Assembly (NCBI GenBank): GCA_023334545.1
Contig: JAADVB010000123.1
Coordinates: forward strand, 1 to 52,943
Length of the DNA stretch: 52,943 bases
Reading direction: 5' to 3'
From: Salisapilia sapeloensis
Lineage: Eukaryota > Oomycota > Peronosporomycetes > Peronosporales > Salisapiliaceae
In this document: piece after piece, positions 21,001 to 30,113 of the stretch
Layout: the number at the start of each line of letters is the position of its first letter
Numbering within the stretch: position 1 is the stretch's first letter
Made by a program: the position numbers and the translations under genes
Notes under the pieces: generated by a model
What the model was told of the DNA's origin: nothing
Database searches by the model: none
The model's input: the letters and a program-made list of their open reading frames with translations, nothing else

Positions 21001-22932
21001 AGCACGGACGTCATCACCCGTCCGCTCATTCCGCCTAAGGCTAAGGCTAGCATGCACCACACGGACATGGCCACGAATCAAGAGACAAACACTGTGGCTG
21101 TGCTCCAGAAGCTCCGTGCTGCCTTTCGATACCCCATGCTTACACGCTTTGAGGACGTGAATCACGCTAGTGGCGCCTTCTTCCGAGGAGCCCACCCGAT
21201 GTGGATCTTGGGCGATCGTGGCATGCCGAGCTTTATCCCCATGAGCGTCGCAGCACACAAGGAGAAGAGTGTCGGTGTGCCTGTACTGAGCTTTACGCCC
21301 TTCCATCATGCAAATTGCCCCCACGGCTTCATCTACTTCCATTCGAAAGGAGTGCTACGTGTGTGTGAATTGCCGTCTAGACGCTCGACGACTATCTTGG
21401 GCGCGCACGGAGGTTTCGTACTGAAGAAAGCTCCTCTTGGACAGACACTTCACCACCTGATGTACTTAGGACAGAAAGGTCCTGGAGGTGTAGCAGAAGC
21501 GCTGGAGACACCGACATATGCGGTCGTGTGCAGCCACCGCCTGAGTCCGAAAGCAGCGGAGATGACGGCAGAGCAGGAGATGGAGGAAGAAGCAGAGGAA
21601 GGGGAGGTGGAAGACGCCGAGACAAAGGAAGAGGCTCGGATGAATGGACTGCGAGGGCAGATCATGGCGCCGACAGCCGAGTTGTTTCCGGAGTTTGAAG
21701 ACGAAGAAGACCTGGTGCATAATTCGGAAGAAGTGTATGAACTCCGACTCGTCCAGAAAGACGAATTTGGCGAGTGGGGACGTAAAGGTGTCTTCCGCAT
21801 CTTCTTTGAGCGATACGAAGTCGTCTTGTCTGTGCAGGTCATGTACCTCTTGGACTCTTCTTTAATGCGAGACGAGATCTCGTCCACTTCACGCGAGTAC
21901 CATGCTCGGAAGCGGCCGTATGTCGTCGTCGGCACTGGCTTCGTTGGACCGCATGGGGAAGACGAGAGTGGCAAAGGAAGGCTGTTGCTATACGAAGTCG
22001 ACTACGCGCAGTACGTGAATGAAGAAGGTAGCACGAGTAAAAAGCTACCAAAGCTAAAGCTGGTGTATATTAAAGACCACAGCCAAGGCGCCATCTCAAG
22101 CGTCGCTGCGCTCGGACCGTACGTCCTAGCTGCCGTCGGTTCCAAGCTCATCGTGTACGAGTTCAAGTCCGAGCAACTGGTCGGATGTGCCTTCTACGAC
22201 GCTCAGATGTTCATCGTGTCGTCCACGGTCGTGAAGAACTTTGTCCAGTACGGAGACGTGTACAAGAGCGTCCACTTCCTACGGTGGAAAGAACGGGAGC
22301 GACAGCTCGTGCTACTCGCCAAGGACTATGAGCGACTGGCGGTGACTGCGACCGAGTTCAGCGTGTCAGGAAGTAAGCTGGCGCTGCTGGCGACGGACAT
22401 GCAGGCGAATCTGCATGTGTTGCAGTATGCTCCCCAAGACATTGAGTCGAGGGGAGGTCAGCGGCTTATTCGTACGAGCGACTTTCATCTCGGAGCTCAG
22501 GTTGCTGCTATGCTGCGGAAGAAGGTGGACGGAGACGTGAGTGAACACAAGGGAGGATCTGTGTACGCGAATCTGCTGGCGAGCGCAGAGGGAAGCGTGT
22601 CAAGCGTGGTGCCCGTGGGCGAACGTGTCTTTCGAAGACTGTTTACACTGCAGAGCGTGATGATCACGACGCTGCCGCAGTGGGGTGCGTTGAATCCGCG
22701 CGAGTTTCGAGGTGTGGCGCCACATCATGAAAGTCGCCGACACGGAGGTCGACCGGACGCCTGGACCAAGTACAAGTGGCAGAAAGGTTTCCTCGAGTTC
22801 CGCATCCTCGTTCGGTTCTTGCATTTAGACTACGTCGCTCAGAAGGAGATTGCTCGAGTCATCGGTACGACGCCCGAAGTCGTGGTGCACAATTTGCTAG
22901 AGCTCCAGCACTATGCGATGCAATTCCTTTAA
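18085..22932 (+). CDS. CPSF1: CPSF1 (CPSF160), cleavage and polyadenylation factor
   Basis: 1615 residues in a single exon of 4.8 kb, ATG at 18085. The N terminus (LVHSTSVHHAVHAYL, LVIASPHHIRIYRV) starts the first beta-propeller as in CPSF160, with VLLLGVDGYKWVVVGFD soon after. An acidic insert (about residues 195-255, runs of E/D) followed by SKRKRKQQQ, a probable nuclear signal, occupies the place where animal CPSF160 has its acidic/NLS loop. The C-terminal ~350 residues are the CPSF_A domain (RPYVVVGTGFV, GRLLLYEVDYAQY, AISSVAALGPYVLAAVGSKLIVYEF, shown in parts) and end in a helical tail. CPSF160 scaffolds WDR33 and CPSF30 for AAUAAA recognition in mRNA 3' processing in the nucleus. A second acidic patch (EEEAEEGEVEDAE) lies near residue 1175. 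Confidence 0.95.
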   Translation: MGQHFLAHRELVHSTSVHHAVHAYLTNDSQTDLVIASPHHIRIYRVEPLHATRANEEILHLQASFPLSGAVQSLHVLSYDSVWLEKQQRRHRKRLAFKGGKDVLLLGVDGYKWVVVGFDRRDQKLQTLSMFAFNEEAMGPGATLKADKDGREQSLGISTLSAIRTDPQCRCSAMVMYGDQLVVVPFRTESRLLACFDDNDSDSEDEMEEENANGSGSPATTDEEDGDDTVANGVEEEEDDEEEKELEQLVHSNYKNQSYRGRDGMSKGQDANSRLRSLLDQSVKVGSKRKRKQQQHQDKDAHGLLASEVAGREFLLRLRAVGITGKVVDIAFLEGYLEPTLAILHEMQETSSTDGRFAAGYDTYCLSVLSINLQTRLHPIIWTVENLPSDSTQLFPCHKSLGGVLVLSTHALLYFNQTKYIGLAVSDFAQKTVNQSKFPLKAPHYFDEDGVIEMKLNVLLHNCCLDHVSDSEILLSFGEGEYFSLSFVGGREEMVLRKVEMQGRAIASCLTVDRKRGTVFVGSMCGDSTLYQYHANAIESDIATSQEDDDDEEDQLLYTASTSKSPVCPSRWYELHPVDALPGIGQITAMQVGVESSGETGDALEELVVSGGYLDQSSLSVLHHGLRPLVSTEQELTGCRAMWTVKSSVLSNGEEEGDETFDSYLILSVGQQTMVLRTSEDSMEPLEDSGFYTSGATLAASNLFGTDRIVQVFKQGVRLMMETKQEGKDEAQLVCTQELTLDGEIETGGMNVDTTNVGVVSVDVLDPYIVLMLTDGSIRVLMGDDDKELAVLDPDVYSKPFTNEGEKQSVSAACLFLDWAGMFQSNVQFESYDTPSIPLLSKKKAVPMCGLCFEDGSLHVYSLPDFERKGLFPYLTFAPQWLVNTSTSQAKPPKLGLNSCSVDNGAKKIGSINSPVADMLIQRVGPTEESHPNANIMSSMALIVFLANGDLLCYRTVPTYRRGSMSLVFQRVSTDVITRPLIPPKAKASMHHTDMATNQETNTVAVLQKLRAAFRYPMLTRFEDVNHASGAFFRGAHPMWILGDRGMPSFIPMSVAAHKEKSVGVPVLSFTPFHHANCPHGFIYFHSKGVLRVCELPSRRSTTILGAHGGFVLKKAPLGQTLHHLMYLGQKGPGGVAEALETPTYAVVCSHRLSPKAAEMTAEQEMEEEAEEGEVEDAETKEEARMNGLRGQIMAPTAELFPEFEDEEDLVHNSEEVYELRLVQKDEFGEWGRKGVFRIFFERYEVVLSVQVMYLLDSSLMRDEISSTSREYHARKRPYVVVGTGFVGPHGEDESGKGRLLLYEVDYAQYVNEEGSTSKKLPKLKLVYIKDHSQGAISSVAALGPYVLAAVGSKLIVYEFKSEQLVGCAFYDAQMFIVSSTVVKNFVQYGDVYKSVHFLRWKERERQLVLLAKDYERLAVTATEFSVSGSKLALLATDMQANLHVLQYAPQDIESRGGQRLIRTSDFHLGAQVAAMLRKKVDGDVSEHKGGSVYANLLASAEGSVSSVVPVGERVFRRLFTLQSVMITTLPQWGALNPREFRGVAPHHESRRHGGRPDAWTKYKWQKGFLEFRILVRFLHLDYVAQKEIARVIGTTPEVVVHNLLELQHYAMQFL

Positions 22933-23103
22933 TCGAAAGGTTGGGATACTTCAACGTAAAAGGAATAGATCAGAAGTTTTTTCTACTAAATCTTACCGGA
23001 AAAAAGAATAGTGGTAAAGGAGACTTTTCTTGAAGTTAGTAAAACGGTAGGTCGAGAGGCATTCGGTCACTGGCGTGCGAGGACACAACACCCCGACGTC
23101 GAC

Positions 23104-24288
23104 ATGAAAACGCCGTTCGAAGTAGCAAAAGCGGTGCCAGTCGCACATTTAGCCCATTGTAAAGACAAAGACTGCGAGTCTCCTGCCATGAAGAAGCGAG
23201 CGCTCTCCTTTAGCTCCTCCGTAGAGACGGAGGGCAGCCGACAGCTTGAAGACAATGATGGGCTCGTCTCAGATACCGATTCGTACCCTGGCGATCGATA
23301 TTCAGATAGTAGTACTTGCTCCTGGGGCGTCGCGGACCTCGAACTCCTGCACGTTGTCGGACGAGGAACCTTTGCCTCCCAAGTAGCGCTTGCGAGGCAC
23401 ACACACACACACAGGCTGTGTGTTATTAAAACGCTTCCCAAAGCGACGCTCGTTCGTCGGAATCAGGTGCAGCACACCATCACGGAGAAGCGCGTGCTCT
23501 CAGATACGTGCGCTTCCTGCCCCTTTATCGTCCAGCTACTGGGTGCCCAGCAGACGGCCGACGAGCTGCATTTCGTGCTCGAGTTCTGTGCCGGCGGAGA
23601 GCTCTTCTATCATCTCCAGCAGCAGGCGGATCAAAAGTTTAGTGAGCACGCGACGCGCTTCTATACTGCAGAGGTGTTGTCTGCGCTGGTAGAACTGCAT
23701 GATCGGAACGTCATCTATCGTGATCTAAAGCCTGAGAATGTGCTTTTGGATGGGTCTGGTCACGTGAAACTGGTGGACTTTGGTTTCGCGCGTATACTCT
23801 CGGGCAAGAGTGAACGCACGTATTCCTTTTGTGGATCGCCCGAGTACCTTTCACCGGAAATGGTCCGCAAGTCCGGGCATAGCCTCAGCACAGACATGTG
23901 GTCCTTTGGCTGCTTCCTGTACGAGCTCTTGACTGGGAACCCGCCCTTCCAAAGTAACGACATGAGTCGTCTCTTTGCCAAGATCGAAAAGGCGAATGTA
24001 TGGTATCCGCCAGAGCTTTCGAATCATGCCGTCAACCTCTTGACCAAGTGTCTCGAACCGGACGTTTCACGTCGTATCAGCGCGCGGGAAGCGATGGAGC
24101 ATCCGTTCTTTGATGCCGTGGATTGGAGAAAAGTCCATGGGAGGCAGATGGAGCCTCCTGTGAGGCCTTATGAGGATGGCGAGAACCACGTGATCAACTT
24201 TGACGATGAATTCACCAAAGAGCGTGTCGCTCCGTTGCGTCTCACGAGTCCTCGAGGTAATCAAGACGATGCTTTCGAAGGGTTCTAA
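23104..24288 (+). CDS. AGC-family Ser/Thr protein kinase, PKA-like
   Basis: 394 residues from the ATG at 23104; the frame is open further upstream only from a GTG. Kinase domain about 78-335: glycine loop VGRGTFASQV (86-94, third Gly replaced by Ser), catalytic Lys109 (CVIKTL), alpha-C Glu128, YRDLKPEN (D207), DFG 225-227, activation loop RTYSFCGSPEYLSPE with Ser241 in the place of PKA Thr197, SFGCFLYELLTGNPPF. The last residues are FEGF, so the chain ends at an FxxF motif exactly as PKA catalytic subunits do (FTEF). The 77-residue N-terminal extension is Ser/Asp-rich. A (CA)8 microsatellite encodes HTHTH between beta-2 and beta-3. Active-site residues are complete, so it is probably an active cAMP-dependent-kinase-like enzyme; another AGC subgroup is possible. 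Confidence 0.9.
   Translation: MKTPFEVAKAVPVAHLAHCKDKDCESPAMKKRALSFSSSVETEGSRQLEDNDGLVSDTDSYPGDRYSDSSTCSWGVADLELLHVVGRGTFASQVALARHTHTHRLCVIKTLPKATLVRRNQVQHTITEKRVLSDTCASCPFIVQLLGAQQTADELHFVLEFCAGGELFYHLQQQADQKFSEHATRFYTAEVLSALVELHDRNVIYRDLKPENVLLDGSGHVKLVDFGFARILSGKSERTYSFCGSPEYLSPEMVRKSGHSLSTDMWSFGCFLYELLTGNPPFQSNDMSRLFAKIEKANVWYPPELSNHAVNLLTKCLEPDVSRRISAREAMEHPFFDAVDWRKVHGRQMEPPVRPYEDGENHVINFDDEFTKERVAPLRLTSPRGNQDDAFEGF
23398..23413 (+). repeat. (CA)8 microsatellite inside the kinase coding sequence
   Basis: Eight CA units encode the residues HTHTH directly after the glycine loop, between strands beta-2 and beta-3. Slippage of anything but three units would shift the frame and destroy the kinase. 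Confidence 0.95.
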
Positions 24289-24565
24289 GGACTGATGTGC
24301 ATCAGCAGGTACCTTGCAAGAGGCTACTGTACATGTAGGACAAAAATTACTTTGAAACTAGTTGGAATGTAAAATTTACTTTTATTAGTGTGAACTCTCA
24401 TGTGTTTTCTTTTCTTTTCCCTTTGCGTGTATTTTAGCAATTCACACATGTACCAGTTGTAAAGTTTGTCTTGTAAAACTTATAAGCTTCCTTAATTCGA
24501 TCAAAACAAATTTATGATGTAGTAAAACGGGACGATTGCGAGACTGGATTTGGCATGCTCGAAGG

Positions 24566-25393
24566 ATGCTCGAACCGCCGGTGAATCACTCTGCTTACCC
24601 GACTTATGCTGCAGCTAGAGAGGCTTTGGATGCGAAAGCCAAGTCTCAGGGGTATGCTTTGCGTGTCCAACGCACTCGGAACATGAACTTGGTGACGTCA
24701 GCATCGGATCCGGACGTGTCTAGCCTGAAAGACGGCCCTCCGAAGCAGTGGCTCATGTGCGTGCGTGGTGGCCACTATAGTAGTCAAAGTCGAGGTGTTC
24801 GGAGCGGAGCCGGGTCCATCCGAAGCGGTTGTAAATTCTTGCTCGTCCTGACGTACGTACAGGACAATCCAGAGGACCGAAAGTGGGTTCTCACCGTCCT
24901 CGAGGGCTCGCATAACCACGACGCGTCGGATCCGCAACGACTGTCCCAACTGCGAAACCGAGACCAAGATACTCGTCTCCGCATTCGAGTCCTATACGCT
25001 CTCAATTGGCGTCCAAAAGCGATTTTAAGGCAGTTACAAGAGGAAGGACGAGTGATTACCATTAAGGACGTGTACTGCGAACGAGCTGCGAGTAAAAAGA
25101 TGTCGGTGGAGGAGGTGGAAAGACTGAAAGCAGAGATGGGATTGGAGATGCAGCCGCCACTCTTACCGTCTAGTCTGAAGGAAGAAGCGAAAGACGACCA
25201 ATTGGAAGTACCTGTCAGATTGACGCCAAAGGATATGGTGGAAGCTGCCAAGGAGCAGACAAATTTCTTGCTACAGACATTTGACGAGGCGCCAGAGTTG
25301 CAGAATGTACCTGTCTCGAAAGAACAGGTTCGGCAGATCCATCAAGCTCTGGAAGCCGCGACGACTTTCGTCCGACAATCGAACGAATCGTAA
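24566..25393 (+). CDS. FAR1/MULE-type DNA-binding protein (paralogue 1)
   Basis: 275 residues from the first ATG at 24566 (MLEPPVNHSAYPTY). The N-terminal ~150 residues have the FAR1 / Mutator-transposase WRKY-GCM1 zinc-finger layout: AREALDAKAKSQGYALRV, a Cys in LMCVRGG, a Cys in SGCKFLL, then WVLTVLEGSHNHD supplying the His-x-His pair. After it comes a helical HTH-like region, RLRIRVLYALNWRPKAILRQL then VITIKDVYCERAA. The transposase DDE domain of full MULE elements is absent. The C terminus is helical and acidic. Probably a domesticated transposon-derived transcription factor. A paralogue with the same domain order lies at 30114-31127. Its stop codon is 7 nt from that of GTF3C5 on the other strand. 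Confidence 0.82.
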   Translation: MLEPPVNHSAYPTYAAAREALDAKAKSQGYALRVQRTRNMNLVTSASDPDVSSLKDGPPKQWLMCVRGGHYSSQSRGVRSGAGSIRSGCKFLLVLTYVQDNPEDRKWVLTVLEGSHNHDASDPQRLSQLRNRDQDTRLRIRVLYALNWRPKAILRQLQEEGRVITIKDVYCERAASKKMSVEEVERLKAEMGLEMQPPLLPSSLKEEAKDDQLEVPVRLTPKDMVEAAKEQTNFLLQTFDEAPELQNVPVSKEQVRQIHQALEAATTFVRQSNES

Positions 25394-25400
25394 AGTAATC

Positions 25401-26981
25401 TTATATTTGGTTTCGATGGGCCTTTTTCATCGTTTCAATCTTGTTTCGTCGCTGTCGAAGCTCATCTTCCGGTCTTTCTACTCGTTCGCCGATCTTGAGT
25501 CGAATCAATTCTCTCAGAATGTTCACAACGTCTGCCGACAGCCATCCTGAAGCTCTCGTACACTCCGGTCGAGTGCCAAATTCATCCAAAACTTGTTTAA
25601 ACTCGACTTCTTCTTCCATTAAGAAACAGATCTGGAAGAAACCATTGGCATTGGCAATTGGCGTACGGAAGATCATGTCAGGCGTCTCGGCGTCAGCACT
25701 CCTCTCGATTTTCGGACGTCGACGCTTGATATTGTTATTCGCATTGTTCAAACTGTTCTGATTCGAAAGAGCGTTGGAGCCCAAGACATGGGCGTTCGAG
25801 TCAGCGTTCACTGCATCCGACTGAGCGACGCGCTGCAGCTTGCGGCGACTGTCGTCTCGATGTCGCTTACGGCGAGGGACCACATCTTTCGCCTGTACTT
25901 GAGGCTGAAGGAGGGCACGCATATGGCGGACTTCAATCGCCTGGTACTGGTAGAAGGACGCGTCTGTCCTGGGGTCGACACCAAGTTTGATAAAGCAATG
26001 TCGCCATGGACCGTCCGTGATGACGTAGCAGAGCTGTCGCACGAGTCGCTTCGCTGCTCGGAGCTCGAGATCTTCCAAGTCGTAGAAGAAGGCGTCTCGT
26101 AACCATATAGGCTGCTGCTCGAGGCGACTGCGTAATACATCTAGCACTTTAGCGTCTAACGCGTCGTTCTGCAGTGCCGGTTCGCGAGAGAACGATGGAA
26201 TGTCCGTATCCAATTCAGACGGTGCTTGCTGATCCTGGAAGCGGATGATTTGTATCGCCTTATTGATCGACGGAGCTTCCGTCACGTCCTTTGCATTGTA
26301 TGCATTCGGACGGAACTCGTATGGGATGGGATGATCGATCTTAGAGAACACACCCGGGAGTATCTCGGTTTCGGAAACGGAATTGACATGCAGATACGGA
26401 CGTAGACCTTGAGCTATTTGGATCTCAGAAGAACTGACGTACGATCCTCCTGTTGCTACTGGTTGTGGCTCCTTGGCCATTTCAAGCACTTGCTTATGAG
26501 GCAGTGAGTGGTCATCGGACTCTGTTGGTGTCTGTGGGAAGTGGGCAGTTGAGGATGGATGAAAGCGACGGGAAGTGAGGTACTGAAAGTCTGCCATGCC
26601 GTCGCATATGAACTTTTCATTGGCAACACCAATGACTTGTGCACTCATCTCGCTACTATCTGCGCCTACTTCATTGGACATGTCGACATCCTCTTGAGTG
26701 GATGGACGGGGCTTCTTTTTGAGCTTAATCAGAATCGATTGCGTCGATGTTCGGTCTGCAAATATAGGCTTGCAAGAAGGTTCTTGCGGACGAAGTTTGA
26801 CAGGGAGAAATTGGCTTTTGGACGAGTGGGCTGCACGCAGATTGTCTACTCCATCAATCATCTCTAATGCTTTTTCATGATTCGATGCATACACTGGTAA
26901 TTCCACAGCGACAAGAGGATTCGATGAGCTTGCTTCGAGTGACAAGTAAACTTTTGAAGTTTCTGGGGCTGTGGCATCCAT
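25401..26981 (-). CDS. GTF3C5: GTF3C5-like TFIIIC subunit (Tau95/Sfc1)
   Basis: 526 residues from the ATG at 26981 (MDATAPETSKVYLSL). The frame stays open to a GTG at 27017, where an acceptor-like CAG would also permit an upstream exon. Match to the family in order: VAVELPVYASN start, LKLRP-type LPVKLRPQEPSCKPIFADRTST, ILIKLKKKPRP, GMADFQYL, PPIFSKID-type GVFSKIDHPIPYEFRPNAY, PIWLRDAFFYDL, VITDGPWRHCFIKLGVDPR and FYQYQAIEVR. TFIIIC recruits TFIIIB to A- and B-box promoters of tRNA genes; the Tau95 subunit lies in the A-box module. The region RRKRHRDDSRRK plus an Asn-rich stretch (SLNNANNNIKRRR) looks like an NLS. A C-terminal helical tail follows. Convergent with the FAR1-type gene. Confidence 0.92.
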   Translation of the reverse strand: MDATAPETSKVYLSLEASSSNPLVAVELPVYASNHEKALEMIDGVDNLRAAHSSKSQFLPVKLRPQEPSCKPIFADRTSTQSILIKLKKKPRPSTQEDVDMSNEVGADSSEMSAQVIGVANEKFICDGMADFQYLTSRRFHPSSTAHFPQTPTESDDHSLPHKQVLEMAKEPQPVATGGSYVSSSEIQIAQGLRPYLHVNSVSETEILPGVFSKIDHPIPYEFRPNAYNAKDVTEAPSINKAIQIIRFQDQQAPSELDTDIPSFSREPALQNDALDAKVLDVLRSRLEQQPIWLRDAFFYDLEDLELRAAKRLVRQLCYVITDGPWRHCFIKLGVDPRTDASFYQYQAIEVRHMRALLQPQVQAKDVVPRRKRHRDDSRRKLQRVAQSDAVNADSNAHVLGSNALSNQNSLNNANNNIKRRRPKIERSADAETPDMIFRTPIANANGFFQICFLMEEEVEFKQVLDEFGTRPECTRASGWLSADVVNILRELIRLKIGERVERPEDELRQRRNKIETMKKAHRNQI

Positions 26982-28303
26982 CTCGCTGTAGAAATGCTCG
27001 AGTCTGTCTGGAGCCACTATCTGCGATCGTTTTCGGTCGGACCAAAGCTCAAGTATGGTTTTGTCTCCGTCTCAGCTATGCCAGGTATCTTGAAGAGATG
27101 GCAAGTTTCAATGGAAACCTGGATGTTGCGATGTGAAGAGCTTGCATCTTCGCTACGTAAATGACAAGCTATGCTTTATTAGATCGTGTGTGGGTTAATA
27201 GGCTTGGATGCATTCATCATGATCGAGTGTGAACGTGCTTGCGCCACCTTGGGACGTGTTTAAAGATTTCTAGCGTGTTGTGCTTGTCATCAAGATTCTC
27301 TTGAGGTTTCACTATCCATCAATGTCTTTTATTTACATGCGAAACATAGTAGAGATGAATGTGGATGTTTGTATGGCGTGAAAATTCTTGCTCACTTCAC
27401 TTTGTATGCCATCACTACTGCTGCTTCGAAACAGCGTTCTTTGCAATCTGCAGCATGGCCTCGCAAAAACTTTCCCTGCTTTGAGCACACCTTTTTAAGT
27501 AAAGTCATGAAGCTGTACGAGATCCAGAGACACCCAAAGATGATGATCTAGAAAGCTTGAAGGCATAGCCAGAAGCTAGTACCACGACGTGATTGACAAA
27601 TTCCATTTCGAATTTCTGGTGAGTAAAACTTGAATCCACTTTGAACCTTGGCTAAAATGTAACAAGGAATTTCCTAGCTCTGAATACGCTTGTCGCTTCT
27701 TCCCACTTAATTTCTACATTCTTAGCCATGCAACGGTATTTTTCATTTCTACTGAGTTTCATGCAAAGCAGTGGGCAGTGAGTAGCTTCCCTCCCTTCAT
27801 TGTCACCAACTAGAGTGAAGCGTTTCCGTGGCCATCTTGGCGAGGTACTAACTCGCATATTGCTTAACACAGTCAAACTCAAAGGGCAGTAAAGTGATCA
27901 AGAGGAGAACTAACAGCCTAGTGATATTTGTTCTCCCAAGCTGTAATCGTTGTTCGTCATTTGCCATGGGAGATTTTTTCAAGCAAGATCAACAGGTATG
28001 AAACTACCCTCAGTCGAAATTTCACATCATAGCACGCGTCGTCACAGTGATACCGATGATTGCAAGATGCATTCGACCGCCAACGATTGTCATGTAGGTA
28101 ATCAGGAGCGATCATACGTTTGAACGATCGGGGATGATATGAATACCATTTACGCATTTTCCAGCTACCAAGTACATCGCATTTAAAGATGAGTAGCGTG
28201 ATCATTCTGCGTGTCATATTGATATTAACGCTTGCAGTTGTTTTCAAGTTGAGAATAATGGCTCATGGGTTCAGTCTAGAGCATTTTAGGTTGGTTTCCG
28301 AAA
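26982..28303. other. Intergenic, 1.3 kb, nothing recognised
   Basis: AT-rich. Short ORFs (for example 27652-27882 and 27957-28247, minus) have no recognisable product and no ATG-headed, domain-bearing frame. The left end will contain the GTF3C5 promoter. The right end runs into the serine-protease pseudogene. Confidence 0.5.
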
Positions 28304-29143
28304 GTGTATTCGCAAATGAAACAAATAGGATGTGTTATTAGAAGAATAAATCGCATTTTTGATGGCGAAGATGTTTACTGTGGGGACATATCATCCATGG
28401 TCGGTTTACGACTAGCAAGAGTGGTGCAAACTATTGTGGTGGAGTGTTGCTGTGTAGTAAATATGTGCTCACAGCAGCAAGCTGTAGTTTCATGGAGGAA
28501 ACCGATATGATCAAGAGGACACCTCGAGAAAAAAAATTAATACTATATATCTATTGGATCGGAAAAGCGCAAAGGCGAAGGGCAGGGTGAGCGCATTAAA
28601 GTAATAGATCGGCATGCGCATCCACAATGAACGCCGAGTGAACCGGGTCATGATGCGATGATTCTCGAGCTCGAAGAGTCTGTTTCGAAAAAGTATCAAA
28701 GCTTTCCAGATCTTGAAAGCAAGAACAAGTTAATGGATCGCATGTTTTACTCCAAGACATCCAAAGCTACAACGTTCGGATGGGAACACACCAAAGCTTA
28801 CCACGATAATCCTAAGAAAAAAAAAGCTTTGCTGAGACCTTCCATAGATCTAAAGACAACGGAACTGTCGTTGCTATCTCCGCGTAAATGCCAGGAATCG
28901 TATAACTACCAGATTACATACAAGATGGTTTGTGCTAAAACCAAGGTCAAGCGTCCAGACTCGAATCCTAAAAGTCCACCTTGTTATGGTGGCTCTGGCT
29001 CGCCTCTCCTCTTCCGACAGATGGTTATTGGTATCACGGCAAAAATAGATCCTACTTCATGCGGATACAAGCCCGCTGTTTTTGCTCGTATGTGGGCAAT
29101 CTATCGCTGGATTCAATCCACCATTAATCTTCCAAAAGCGTAA
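28304..29143 (+). pseudogene. Trypsin-fold protease-homologue pseudogene
   Basis: Chymotrypsin-fold homology runs through several frames. 28304-28420: RIFDGEDVYCGDISSMVGLRL, the mature N terminus (usual IVGG). At about 28420 it shifts frame to SGANYCGGVLLCSKY and VLTAASC, where the catalytic His of TAAHC is Ser. This frame hits TGA near 28590. A third segment, preceded by a stop, carries HDAMILELEE (catalytic Asp kept) and continues open to 29143 with TTFGWEH, SPPCYGGSGSPLLF (usual CxGDSGGPL; Ser kept, Asp and one Gly lost) and the C-terminal helix FARMWAIYRWIQ. Frame breaks plus loss of His make it non-functional as a protease. Related to the intact but nucleophile-less homologue at 43769. 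Confidence 0.82.
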
Positions 29144-30113
29144 CAAGTGAAATTTGGCAAAGAATAACTTTGCAATGCATTCATGTTTAGCTTTTAGCTT
29201 TTAGCTTTGTAGATAGATGTCAGGTCATAATGACTGACCTATAAAGTGACTAGACGATCTTGCCTGTTTTCGAGTTCCATAGGCATGTTTGACTGTACTG
29301 GGCACACAAGTTGTCTTTGAGAAGCATCAGCCTTTACATATGCGCAATGCGGACAATGGTTCGGTTGATGGCCAAAGCTTACTTGACATGTCCGTCTTTG
29401 CTTATCATGACTAGCATCTCTTGCTCTTTGACGGAAATTTAGTGCTATGGCTAGAATATTTTTCGTCCTTAGTTTATAGAAGGATCGTAGTGACATCCTA
29501 CCAAACCCTGAAAGATGTGGTAATACCAATTGCAAGATTCCAAGATCTTGTTCAGACTGTCCAAGTTACCATTGAAGTTAGATTGAAGCTGAGATCGTAG
29601 AAGACTTTTTCGTTTCTATTCGACATCAATGGAAATGAATATAGATAAAGAAACTGTATAATACACAGACATGACTGCGAGGCACGAGAGGAAGACAGGA
29701 AGAGGTTTTATGGATGAAAAAAGACAAACACTTGCCTCAATTTAAAGGTAGTAAGTATGCGAGACGACGACGGGAACTGTGGATATGAAGCCATGGAAAT
29801 GTCGAATCCATTGATGACCGACTTAGGCCGTGTTAACGATGAGAAACGGATATGACGAACGCGTTCGGCCCATCCATAGACTGATTTAAAGCGACCATCT
29901 AAACAAGATAATAAGCGAAAGCAAGTGCGCAACTAGTGACTGGATTAATCGGATTAAAATCCAATTTAAAAACGTACATGAACTTCATCATCAGAGTCCA
30001 AAGACTCTCATAGCAGACTTAAGTGGCATGCACAGCGCGAAAACCGAATACAAATGAAATACAACTTTTCTTTCCAAGCGATCGAATGGGCAATCCAGCT
30101 TCAACATAGAGCT
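29144..30113. other. Intergenic, about 970 bp
   Basis: No supported gene. A short direct repeat of AGCTTTT (three units near 29187-29210) and an imperfect palindrome (TCAGGTCATAATGACTGACC near 29220) lie just past the protease pseudogene. A minus ORF at 29239-29535 has a CPHC-type cysteine pair but no ATG-supported family match. Confidence 0.45.

Noticed and set aside
19960-21342. Minus-strand ORFs of about 190-215 codons inside CPSF1
   Set aside because: Antisense to a conserved coding sequence; no domains and no independent evidence.
23011-23103. N-terminal extension of the kinase upstream of the first ATG
   Set aside because: Open frame begins at GTG; no acceptor or ATG supports it.
28658-29143. 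Stand-alone 161-residue protein with GGSGSP motif
   Set aside because: It is only the C-terminal half of a trypsin fold; the N-terminal half lies upstream in other frames, so it was merged into the pseudogene.
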